A stretch of 6,176 nucleotides of DNA from Ruminococcus sp. CAG:382 (GTDB lineage Bacteria; Bacillota; Clostridia; Oscillospirales; CAG-382), in NCBI GenBank assembly GCA_000433115.1, contig FR892226.1:8219-14394 (forward strand), read 5' to 3'. The notes under the pieces are model-generated. The model worked only from the letters and a program-made list of their open reading frames with translations, was not told where the DNA came from and did not search any database. Every line of letters begins with the position of its first letter. Positions within the stretch are counted from its first letter, which is position 1. Positions 1-6,165 of this stretch are shown in pieces. The translations under genes were made by a program, and so were the position numbers.

Positions 1-14
1 TTTATTATATCCAT
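1..14 (-). CDS. Start of a divergent gene, cut by the left edge (product unknown)
   Basis: Read on the minus strand, an ATG at 14-12 opens MDII and then leaves the window. An AGAGG ribosome binding site lies at 29-25, about 10 bases upstream, and a consensus promoter lies at 82-55. Only four codons are visible, so no product can be named. Genes divergent from MATE exporters are often MarR-, TetR- or AraC-type regulators, but nothing in these bases shows that. The evidence is positional only: promoter, leader, ribosome binding site and ATG in the right order. Confidence 0.4.
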
Positions 15-54
15 GTATTTATATCCTCTTTGAAAACGTAGTCTTCATTATTCA

Positions 55-82
55 ATTATATGTTTTCACGGATATTTGTCAA
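55..82 (-). promoter_or_regulatory. Consensus sigma-A-type promoter firing leftward
   Basis: On the minus strand, TTGACA (82-77) and TATAAT (60-55) are both perfect matches to the housekeeping consensus and are separated by 16 bases. Transcription should start near position 48, giving a leader of about 34 bases before the ATG at 14. It lies back to back with the rightward promoter of the MATE gene. Confidence 0.7.
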
Positions 83-102
83 GGGAACGGCGAAAAATCC
101 GT
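68..102. repeat. Inverted repeat ACGGAT / ATCCGT in the divergent control region
   Basis: ACGGAT at 68-73 and its exact complement ATCCGT at 97-102 are separated by 23 bases and straddle the -35 box of the leftward promoter. The right arm also overlaps a small AT-rich hairpin, AAAAATC (93-99) with GATTTTT (104-110). It could be a regulator-binding site, but six-base arms can arise by chance. Confidence 0.25.
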
Positions 103-123
103 CGATTTTTTTGTGTTATGTTC

Positions 124-152
124 TTGGATTGGAATCGGTTTTATGATATACT
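124..152 (+). promoter_or_regulatory. Promoter of the MATE / GH89-like unit
   Basis: TTGGAT (124-129) and TATACT (147-152) are separated by 17 bases. A TG at 144-145 gives an extended -10. Transcription would start near 159, leaving a short leader before the ATG at 178. A second TATAAT at 163-168 lies too close to the ribosome binding site to serve as the -10 for this gene. Confidence 0.55.
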
Positions 153-177
153 TATTATGTAATATAATGGAGGGTAT

Positions 178-1530
178 ATGAACAGAGGAAAATTTGAAAA
201 GGATCTTACGGAGGGCAGTGTTGCAAAGCAGCTCATCATATTTGCCGCTCCTTTTATTATCTCAAACCTGATACAGTCGCTGTACAGCGTTGCCGACATG
301 GTTATCGTGGGCAACTTTGCGGGGCTGAACGCCATGGCGGGCGTTTTCAACGGCTCGCAGCTCACGATGCTTGTGACAAATGCGGTAATCGGACTTTCCG
401 TCGGTGCAACCGTACTTATCGGTCAGTATCTCGGCAGCGGTAAGAAGCATGAGGTCACACAGGTCATAGCAACGCTTTTCACCGTTCTCGGAATACTCGG
501 TGCTGTCCTGATGGCGCTGACTCCGCTTTGCCAGGATGCAATGCTGAAGTTGATGAAGGTACCTGCCGAAGCTTATGACGAAGCAAGAGAATACTTTTTT
601 ATATGTATGATGGGTACGCTTTTTGTTTTTGCATACAACGCTCTTTCGTCGGTAATGCGCGGTATGGGCGACAGCAAGCATCCGCTTGTATTTGTCGGAG
701 TTGCGGCGGTCGCAAACATAGCGCTTGATGTTGTGCTTGTGAAATTCTGCTCAATGGGCGCCGCCGGCGCGGCGTATGCAACGATCTTTTCGCAGGCGTT
801 CTCGGTCGTGCTTTGCGTTCTTTATATGCGGAAAAACGAATTTCCGTTTGATTTCAAGCCGAGTTCGTTCAGGATTCACCGGGAAACGCTTTCACTGCTT
901 TTCAAGATCGGTCTGCCGACGATGGTAAACAATATAGCGACTTCGATCTCATTTGTGTTTCTTGCAACGCTTGCAAACGACATCTCAGTTCAGGCATCTG
1001 CCGCCGTCGGCGCCGTCGGTAAGTTCAACGGCTTTGCCATTCTTCCCGCGATAGCGATTTCATCTGCGATATCTGCGATGGTAGCGCAGAATTTCGGTAG
1101 CAACAAGATGGACCGTGTGAAAAAGACCGCGTTTTACGGCACACTGATGGCAGTCGGCATAACTGCCGTGATATTCACACTTGTGCGCATATTCCCAGAG
1201 CCTGTACTCCGTGTTTTCTGCGATGACGACGAAATGACACGTCTGGGCTGTGAATATCTCAAATCGTTTTCTTTTGATTACATAATCGTTCCGTTCCAGT
1301 TCTGCCTGAACGGTCTGTTCATCGGAACGGGGCATACGCTCATTTCACTGTTTTCGGGTATTGCCGGCGCTATTCTGTTCAGAATTCCCGCCTGCTATAT
1401 CCTCGGCGTCACGCTTGAGATGGGACTTGCCGGGATCGGCCTCGGTGCACCTATCGCGAGCGCGGCATCACTTGTTATTTCGGTTGTATTTCTGCTTTCG
1501 GGCAAATGGAAGAAACCCGTTATAAGATGA
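178..1530 (+). CDS. MATE-family multidrug/cation efflux transporter
   Basis: A 450-residue inner-membrane antiporter of the MATE family, which exports cationic or aromatic compounds, drugs or metabolites using a sodium or proton gradient. The length is normal for the family and hydrophobic segments run throughout, consistent with 12 helices in two homologous halves. Recognisable family stretches are the N-terminal DLTEGS (9-14) before helix 1, QSLYSVADMVIVGNFAG (33-49), GATVLIGQYLGSG (76-88), RGMGDSKHPL (161-170) and, in the second half, AISAMVAQNFGS (297-308) and GTGHT (383-387). The ATG is preceded by GGAGGG at 169-174, a strong but rather close ribosome binding site. The gene is first in a probable two-gene unit; the hydrolase-like gene starts 16 bases after its stop with no terminator between. 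The substrate cannot be read from the sequence. The family call is secure. Confidence 0.95.
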   Translation: MNRGKFEKDLTEGSVAKQLIIFAAPFIISNLIQSLYSVADMVIVGNFAGLNAMAGVFNGSQLTMLVTNAVIGLSVGATVLIGQYLGSGKKHEVTQVIATLFTVLGILGAVLMALTPLCQDAMLKLMKVPAEAYDEAREYFFICMMGTLFVFAYNALSSVMRGMGDSKHPLVFVGVAAVANIALDVVLVKFCSMGAAGAAYATIFSQAFSVVLCVLYMRKNEFPFDFKPSSFRIHRETLSLLFKIGLPTMVNNIATSISFVFLATLANDISVQASAAVGAVGKFNGFAILPAIAISSAISAMVAQNFGSNKMDRVKKTAFYGTLMAVGITAVIFTLVRIFPEPVLRVFCDDDEMTRLGCEYLKSFSFDYIIVPFQFCLNGLFIGTGHTLISLFSGIAGAILFRIPACYILGVTLEMGLAGIGLGAPIASAASLVISVVFLLSGKWKKPVIR

Positions 1531-1546
1531 TCCGGAGAATCAATTC

Positions 1547-3652
1547 ATGAAGGTTATATGTTCTGACAGACTGTCTGGTGCGGCGAGGGAATTTGAGACG
1601 CTTTGGAGCAGAGTGTCATACGATGATGTTGCTGTATTTATAGAGCTTTGCCCGTTTTCCTGTGATGAGGAATACGAGGTTGTGTGCGGCGACCGCACGA
1701 TAGAAATAAGAGCCGGCAGAGTACGCGCTGCGTATTATGCCGTTTACGATTACTTCGAAAATGCATACGGTGTTTCGTATCACTGGGACGGCGATATATA
1801 TCCCGATGAGAAAAAGGCTTTCTGCCGCGTCAATATACACACCGGACCGCGCTTTGAATACCGCGGACTCAGATACTTCGCCCATCGCGGCTTGCATCGC
1901 TTTCAGGCTGAAATGTGGAGCGAAGACGAATGGAAACACGAGCTTGACTGGCTTCTGAAAAAACGCTTCAATATGTTCATGCTCCGCATCGGCGGCGAGG
2001 ATATTTTCCCGCTTGCTTTTCCGGATATCTGCGATTTCGCCGAGGGCGATGCCGGAAATCCGGAACGCCACGGCTTTGACGACCGCACTCCGATATCAAC
2101 GCTTGAGGAGCGCTCACAGCTGAGAGGTGCCATATGCAAAATGGCAAAGGAGCGCGACCTGATCCAGCCGGTTGACTGCGGAACGATGACGCACTGGTAT
2201 TCGAGGACGCCCCGGTCGTTCATAGACAGCGAAAAGCCCACGTTTCTTTCGCAGACAACGAGCATTTATGCCGATAAATGCGGACTTGTATGGGACATAC
2301 GGGACGACCGCAATCTTGAAAACTATTTCCGCATAACAAAAGCGTATGTCGACAATTTCGGGCATGACGGACTTTTCCACACGATCGGACTTGCGGAGCG
2401 CCTTTTCTCAGCTGACCGCACGGAAAATCTGGAGCTGAAAAAATACACATACCGCCGCATTTCGGAATTTCTGAAAAAGCAGTATCCCGCATCTAAGCTG
2501 CTTGTCGGAAGCTGGGACTTTTCGATGTTCTGGCATAATGACGAGGTGTCGGCATTGCTTGACGAGCTTAATCCTGAGCAGTGCATTATATTTGACTATA
2601 CCTCAGATACACTTGACGAAAAAACAAATTTTGAAAATTGGGGCGTTGTGGGACGCTTCCCGTATATCTTCGGCATTTTCCACGCGTATGAGCCGTCAAA
2701 CGGCGTACGCGGCGATTATGAGCGCATAGAGCGCCGTTTGAAAACGGCTGCCGAAGATCCGTACTGCAAGGGCTTTGTCACGTGGCAGGAGCTTTCGCAC
2801 GGCGACAGCTTTATGCTTGAATACACTGCCGCAAATGCATGGCAACCCGTCGGTAACAGCCGCGCGGAGCTTCTTCCGAGGTATTGCACGGCGCGCTTCG
2901 GCAAGCTTGCCCGTATGTTTGAACGCATATACAATGAGCTGTACCCCGTCACATCGCTGTTCGTTTGGGGCGGCGACAAAGAGAACGAGGCAAACAATTT
3001 TTTCAATGACTACACATATGATCAGATAAGCACCCCCATAACGCGCACACCGATACGCGGCGAGCTTAAGCCCGAATACAGAGCTGCGCTTGAAGCACAG
3101 CTTGAGGATTTCGAAAAGGTAAGTGACGCTGTGAAGAGGAGCGGTATACTGCTTGCGGAAACAAAGGAACTGTTGGCGAGCGCACAGCAGCGCCGCGAAT
3201 GGTATGACCTTGAGCGCTCCCGCCGTTCGGCGATTATCCATTTCGGCATAATCCGCACGGGATTGCTGCTTGATGATCTGAGACACGGCAAAAACGTCAC
3301 GGCAGAGCTCAGAACCGAGATTGCAAATATAATTTTCGAAGAGGAAGCGCTTGCAAAGCTGCTCGGTGAGCATCCCGATTATTCACTTGCCGAAACGATG
3401 AAAACGCTGAGAGCCGCTTTCAATGTAAACCCGTATTTTGAGCGTGTCACGATAAAGGAAAACACCGTCACAGAGTATTGCAGAAGCTGTATATACGAGG
3501 TGTTTGACGGTGTGACCGTCGCCGAGACGCGCGCACTCGCACGTTGGATCGACCGCGTCATTGCCGGAAAGAGCGACGGCAGGGAATATGACGAAACGCT
3601 CAAAACAGAGCTCAAGGCGCTTACCGATGCATATCTGAACAGAGCATTCTGA
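1547..3652 (+). CDS. GH89-like (alpha-N-acetylglucosaminidase-like) glycoside hydrolase, cytoplasmic
   Basis: A 701-residue protein probably acting on glycans. Residues 1-90 resemble the alpha/beta domain that precedes the barrel in GH20, GH67, GH84 and GH89 enzymes, including AAYYAVYDYFENAYGVSYHW (61-80). A TIM-barrel-like core follows: FEYRGLRYF (103-111) and WKHELDWLLKKRFNMFMLRIG (129-149) match the GH89 pattern of a tryptophan-rich 'ERWEREIDWMALHGIN'-type segment. IGLAER (280-285) sits where GH89 carries its acid/base Glu, making E284 the candidate. FPYIFGIFHAYEPSNGVRGD (371-390) resembles the GH89 'W..HNFGGN.GL.G' segment. In GFVTWQELSHGDSFML (409-424), E415 lines up with the GH89 nucleophile Glu ('TPEG'). 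The C-terminal 200 residues are charged and helical. There is no signal peptide, whereas GH89 enzymes are usually exported or lysosomal. GGAGA at 1534-1538, 8 bases before the ATG, supports the start. Another GH20/67/84-related family is possible; the substrate is unknown. Confidence 0.65.
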   Translation: MKVICSDRLSGAAREFETLWSRVSYDDVAVFIELCPFSCDEEYEVVCGDRTIEIRAGRVRAAYYAVYDYFENAYGVSYHWDGDIYPDEKKAFCRVNIHTGPRFEYRGLRYFAHRGLHRFQAEMWSEDEWKHELDWLLKKRFNMFMLRIGGEDIFPLAFPDICDFAEGDAGNPERHGFDDRTPISTLEERSQLRGAICKMAKERDLIQPVDCGTMTHWYSRTPRSFIDSEKPTFLSQTTSIYADKCGLVWDIRDDRNLENYFRITKAYVDNFGHDGLFHTIGLAERLFSADRTENLELKKYTYRRISEFLKKQYPASKLLVGSWDFSMFWHNDEVSALLDELNPEQCIIFDYTSDTLDEKTNFENWGVVGRFPYIFGIFHAYEPSNGVRGDYERIERRLKTAAEDPYCKGFVTWQELSHGDSFMLEYTAANAWQPVGNSRAELLPRYCTARFGKLARMFERIYNELYPVTSLFVWGGDKENEANNFFNDYTYDQISTPITRTPIRGELKPEYRAALEAQLEDFEKVSDAVKRSGILLAETKELLASAQQRREWYDLERSRRSAIIHFGIIRTGLLLDDLRHGKNVTAELRTEIANIIFEEEALAKLLGEHPDYSLAETMKTLRAAFNVNPYFERVTIKENTVTEYCRSCIYEVFDGVTVAETRALARWIDRVIAGKSDGREYDETLKTELKALTDAYLNRAF

Positions 3653-3659
3653 ATAAAAC

Positions 3660-3700
3660 AAAGCTGTGGCAGTGACGAACCTCTGTCGCAGCTTTCTTTT
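3660..3700 (+). terminator. Intrinsic terminator of the MATE / GH89-like unit
   Basis: AAAGCTGTGGCAG (3660-3672) pairs with CTGTCGCAGCTTT (3683-3695) as a 13-bp stem with two G-T wobbles and a 10-base loop. It is followed by CTTTT. It begins 8 bases after the hydrolase stop codon, closing the two-gene unit. Confidence 0.85.
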
Positions 3701-3797
3701 GCCCCGGAATTGTCGGGAAAGGTTTATTGTTTCGCGATCTGTTTAACACATATCTCATCCGATGTCAGCATATGTTGCCGAATGTAAAGATGCCGTA

Positions 3798-3826
3798 TTA
3801 ACACATTCATAATAAATCATTAAGAT
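3798..3826 (+). promoter_or_regulatory. Possible upstream second promoter for the glycosyltransferase
   Basis: TTAACA (3798-3803) and TAAGAT (3821-3826) are separated by 17 bases. The -35 box matches 5 of 6 and the -10 box 4 of 6 consensus positions. It is weaker than the promoter at 3856-3884; if used, it would give a longer leader starting near 3833. Confidence 0.25.
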
Positions 3827-3855
3827 TTGAGGCGTCCCGCCGTAACATTTTATTC

Positions 3856-3884
3856 TTGAATTTCCGTCTGATATGTGCTAAAAT
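3856..3884 (+). promoter_or_regulatory. Extended -10 promoter of the glycosyltransferase gene
   Basis: TTGAAT (3856-3861) and TAAAAT (3879-3884) are separated by 17 bases, with TGC immediately before the -10 (3876-3878). Transcription would start near 3891. That gives about 75 bases of leader to the ATG at 3966 but only about 15 bases to the ATG at 3906, which favours the later start. Confidence 0.6.
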
Positions 3885-3954
3885 AATCCTGAAATCAGGA
3901 AGCGCATGACTTGTATCGGTACACGGTTTGCCGCTTCTCTTTCGGAAACAACAC

Positions 3955-3959
3955 GGAGG
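3955..3959 (+). promoter_or_regulatory. Ribosome binding site that fixes the glycosyltransferase start
   Basis: GGAGG at 3955-3959 (GGAGGT with the next base) lies 6 bases before the ATG at 3966, an ideal arrangement. The in-frame ATG at 3906 has only a weak AGGAAG (3897-3902) very close upstream. Confidence 0.8.
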
Positions 3960-3965
3960 TACGCA

Positions 3966-5279
3966 ATGGACGACAGTCTCGGAATATGTCTGCTCAACGA
4001 TTCATTTCCGCCAACTGTTGACGGTGTCGCAAATACCGTGCTCAATTATGCCACGGTCATAGATAAAAAATACGGCGACGCATATGTCGTCGTGCCGAAA
4101 TATCCCGATGCGGAGGATGATTATCCGTTTGAGGTGCTTCGCTACCGCAGCTTTGACATTGAAAAGGTGAAGCCGTACCGAGTCGGATATCCGCTTGACA
4201 GTCGCCCCGCCAAAACGCTCATAAAACGTGATGTCGATATAATTCACACTCATTGCCCGATAGCTTCGGCGATGCTGGGGCGCAGCCTCAAAAAGCAGCT
4301 CAATGTGCCGATGGTGCTTACATACCACACTAAATTCGATGTTGACTTCCGTAAGGTGATTAAGAACAAGCTGTTTTACGAAACGGCTCTCAAGGTTATG
4401 ATTGACAACGTAAACGCCTGCGACGATGTCTGGGTCGTAAGCAAGGGTGCGGGCGACAACCTGCGGAGTCTCGGTTATAAGGGCGAATATACCGTGATGA
4501 AAAACGGTGTCGACTTTCCGAAGGGAAGAGCCGATGAAGGCGAAGTCGCGGCGATACGCAGCAAATATTCGCTTCACGATGACTGCCTCAATTTGCTTTT
4601 CGTCGGACGCATGATGTGGTATAAAGGACTGCGCATAATTCTTGACGCAGTCAATATGTGCAAGGTATCCGGTGTCAGGGTAAAAATCCTTTTTGTGGGC
4701 AGCGGCAATGATTTTGACGAAGTTACGGCGTATGCGTCCGCCCTCGGACTGACCCCGGATGACTGCGTTTTTGTGGGTGCAGTGCATGACAGGGAACGGC
4801 TCAGGGCTTTTTACGGTGCCTGTGACCTGTTTGTATTTCCGTCCTCGTTTGACACAAACGGACTTGTCGTCAGCGAAGCTGCGGCTTGCTATGTACCCAG
4901 CGTTGTGCTTCGCGGAAGCTGTGCCGCCGAGGAAATACATGACGGACAAAACGGATTCCTTTGCAACGAAAACCCTGCTTCGCTTTATCTCACACTGAGT
5001 GAGTTGTATGCCAAAAAAGAAAAAATACGCGAGGTCGGCAGAAATGCCGCCGATTCGCTATATCTGTCATGGGACGATGCTGTTGCGACGGCCGTTGAGC
5101 GTTATCGTCTGATAAAACAGTGTGCCGAAAGCGGAGAATTTCCCGTAAAGAAAACTGATTTCGGCGGTTTTTATTCAATCGTATCGTCTATGCAGAAAAA
5201 CAACAGGCGTATGAATGAATGGCGCGGAAAGGTCAACGAGAATTACCTCCGATGGTTCCGTGCCGTGACCAAAAGATAA
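3966..5279 (+). CDS. Glycosyltransferase family 4 (GT-B fold), possibly glycolipid-forming
   Basis: A 437-residue retaining GT4 enzyme, transferring a sugar from a nucleotide-sugar donor at the cytoplasmic face of the membrane. The N-terminal acceptor domain has NDSFPPTVDGVANTVLNYA (11-29), HTHCP (94-98) and LTYHTKFD (118-125). The linker KNGVD (179-183) leads to the donor domain: FVGRMMWYKG (212-221, with R215 and K220 in the positions that usually bind donor phosphate), ILFVGSG (241-247) and FPSSFDTNGLVVSEAAA (291-307). The last holds the family's E-x7-E motif, but the first Glu is Asp (D296...E304). No signal peptide or membrane helix is seen. The last 35 residues are basic with Trp419 and Trp430, and could touch the membrane. 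It most resembles the subgroup that includes diacylglycerol glucosyltransferases, but the acceptor is inferred only. The start at 3966 was chosen over 3906 for its GGAGG site and because the protein's first beta strand begins there. Confidence 0.9.
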   Translation: MDDSLGICLLNDSFPPTVDGVANTVLNYATVIDKKYGDAYVVVPKYPDAEDDYPFEVLRYRSFDIEKVKPYRVGYPLDSRPAKTLIKRDVDIIHTHCPIASAMLGRSLKKQLNVPMVLTYHTKFDVDFRKVIKNKLFYETALKVMIDNVNACDDVWVVSKGAGDNLRSLGYKGEYTVMKNGVDFPKGRADEGEVAAIRSKYSLHDDCLNLLFVGRMMWYKGLRIILDAVNMCKVSGVRVKILFVGSGNDFDEVTAYASALGLTPDDCVFVGAVHDRERLRAFYGACDLFVFPSSFDTNGLVVSEAAACYVPSVVLRGSCAAEEIHDGQNGFLCNENPASLYLTLSELYAKKEKIREVGRNAADSLYLSWDDAVATAVERYRLIKQCAESGEFPVKKTDFGGFYSIVSSMQKNNRRMNEWRGKVNENYLRWFRAVTKR

Positions 5280-5283
5280 ACAA

Positions 5284-5330
5284 TATTGCCGCGAATGCAG
5301 AACGATATGCATTCGCGGCAATACTTTTTT
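5284..5330. terminator. Strong intrinsic terminator between convergent genes
   Basis: TATTGCCGCGAATGCA (5284-5299) pairs perfectly over 16 bases with 5308-5323 around an 8-base loop, followed by CTTTTTT and a second run of six Ts (5332-5337). It starts 4 bases after the glycosyltransferase stop. Read leftward, it lies 30 bases past the stop of the kinase-like gene and is followed on that strand by the T-rich but interrupted TATTGTTTATCTTTT, so it may serve both genes, more weakly in that direction. Confidence 0.92.
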
Positions 5331-5353
5331 ATTTTTTAAAGCGGGGGTACGGG

Positions 5354-6106
5354 TTATTCGTAGTCTGCAATGGTGACCCAGGAGAGGAGAAGCTCTCTTT
5401 CTTCGGGCTTGCCTTTGACGGACTGTGATGCCGCGACGATGGGCAACCATTTTTCAACGTACTGACGTGCGGTATCGCTCTTTTTGCAGAAGAGCTTCAG
5501 GTATTTTTCGGCGGTTTCCTTGTCGCCCGCAAGCCAGAACAGAAGATACGTTCTGGCAACATCTGCGGATGCGTTGCCCTGAGTGACGTGAGACCAGTCG
5601 AGTATATACGGTGTACCGTCCTCGTCCGCGATTATGATGTTGGAAGGGTTGAAATCACCGTGGCATACCTTGCTGTGCTTGGGCATTGATTCAAGCAGGG
5701 TGTGCAACTCATATCGTGTTGTCGCGTCGAGCTTCGTCTGGTCAATCTTGCGGTTCATCTTATCCTTCAGCTTGTTCAGCAGGGGAGAGCGCTTGGAATG
5801 AACAAGCATCTGGAGGTCCACCAGCGTTTCGAGGTATTCGTCCTTTTTATCGGGATTTTCGTCGATAAGCTGCTGAAGAGTCTTGCCGGGGACGTATTCG
5901 GTACGGATTGCCCACTTTCCGTCGATCTTCATTACTTCAAGCACTTTCGGGATGTGAAGCCCTGTTTCCTCAACACGGGACTGGTTGAGCGCCTCGTTAA
6001 GTACGTCGGATTTGGAGAAATCCTCGTTGAAGATCTTCAGTACGGTGTCGCCGTCCTTGTATACAACTTTGTTGGGTCTTTTTGCAAGTGTAATGTCGTA
6101 GCTCAT
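5354..6106 (-). CDS. APH/choline-kinase-fold phosphotransferase
   Basis: A 250-residue cytoplasmic small-molecule kinase of the aminoglycoside phosphotransferase (APH) superfamily. The N-lobe carries VLKIF (22-26; K24 is the candidate ATP-binding Lys) with E38 as a possible partner, and the hinge-like RTEYVPGKTL (68-77). The catalytic loop is CHGDFNPSN (148-156), with D151 as catalytic base and N156 as metal ligand. ILDW (168-171) replaces DFG, with D170 as the second metal ligand. ADVARTYLLF (181-190) is typical of the superfamily. It is slightly short for APH enzymes. AAGGAG at 6121-6116, 9 bases before the ATG, fixes the start. Codon use differs from the hydrolase gene: all five Phe codons are TTC and 8 of 13 Ile codons are ATC. 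The gene stands alone, convergent with the glycosyltransferase. Such genes are often annotated as antibiotic resistance, but nothing here shows that; the substrate is unknown. Confidence 0.88.
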   Translation of the reverse strand: MSYDITLAKRPNKVVYKDGDTVLKIFNEDFSKSDVLNEALNQSRVEETGLHIPKVLEVMKIDGKWAIRTEYVPGKTLQQLIDENPDKKDEYLETLVDLQMLVHSKRSPLLNKLKDKMNRKIDQTKLDATTRYELHTLLESMPKHSKVCHGDFNPSNIIIADEDGTPYILDWSHVTQGNASADVARTYLLFWLAGDKETAEKYLKLFCKKSDTARQYVEKWLPIVAASQSVKGKPEERELLLSWVTIADYE

Positions 6107-6133
6107 GTCCTGTCACTCCTTGGATTATTATCT

Positions 6134-6162
6134 TTTATACGTTTTCGTGCTTACCGTAATAA
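6134..6162 (-). promoter_or_regulatory. Possible promoter of the kinase-like gene
   Basis: On the minus strand, TTATTA (6162-6157) and TATAAA (6139-6134) are separated by 17 bases, about 28 bases upstream of the ATG. The -35 box is poor. A GATAAT at 6132-6127 is an alternative -10 but has no good -35 box. Confidence 0.3.
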
Positions 6163-6165
6163 GCA
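6148..6165. repeat. Inverted repeat TGCTTA / TAAGCA upstream of the kinase-like gene
   Basis: TGCTTA (6148-6153) and its exact complement TAAGCA (6160-6165) are separated by 6 bases. A second small palindrome, TTAC-C-GTAA (6151-6159), is nested inside. It overlaps the candidate -35 box, as an operator might, but the arms are short and the right edge of the window limits the view. Confidence 0.3.

Larger units (their letters stand above)
3653..3965. other. Intergenic spacer between the hydrolase and the glycosyltransferase
   Basis: This 313-base stretch holds the terminator of the upstream unit (3660-3700), two candidate rightward promoters (3798-3826 and 3856-3884) and the leader of the glycosyltransferase. 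Positions 3701-3797 show no convincing gene. The only small ORF I followed there, 16 codons from 3762, has no ribosome binding site. A weak CCCG/CGGG hairpin (3703-3717) is the only other structure seen. Confidence 0.6.

Noticed and set aside
46..48. Alternative minus-strand ATG close to the leftward promoter
   Set aside because: The frame stops after nine codons (MKTTFSKRI) and the ATG lies at the predicted transcript start, leaving no room for a ribosome binding site.
93..117. AAAAATC-CGTC-GATTTTTTT hairpin as a terminator
   Set aside because: The stem is only 7 bp and nearly all A-T, and no rightward gene lies upstream within the window; more likely part of the promoter region.
2696..3373. 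225-residue open frame on the minus strand inside the hydrolase gene
   Set aside because: Antisense shadow with a Cys-, Arg- and Ala-rich, low-sense translation and no recognised motif.
3703..3717. CCCG/CGGG hairpin after the terminator
   Set aside because: Four-base arms with no T-run and no adjacent gene feature; not enough to call.
3762..3812. 16-codon ORF in the intergenic spacer
   Set aside because: No ribosome binding site and no suitable promoter before it; likely chance.
3906..3965. N-terminal extension of the glycosyltransferase from the upstream ATG
   Set aside because: Poor ribosome binding site almost touching the ATG, only about 15 bases from the predicted transcript start, and the 20 residues do not look like the family's N-terminus; the ATG at 3966 has an ideal GGAGG.
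4002..4949. 315-residue open frame on the minus strand inside the glycosyltransferase gene
   Set aside because: It lies entirely antisense to a well-supported gene, its translation shows no recognisable family, and it follows from codon bias on the coding strand.
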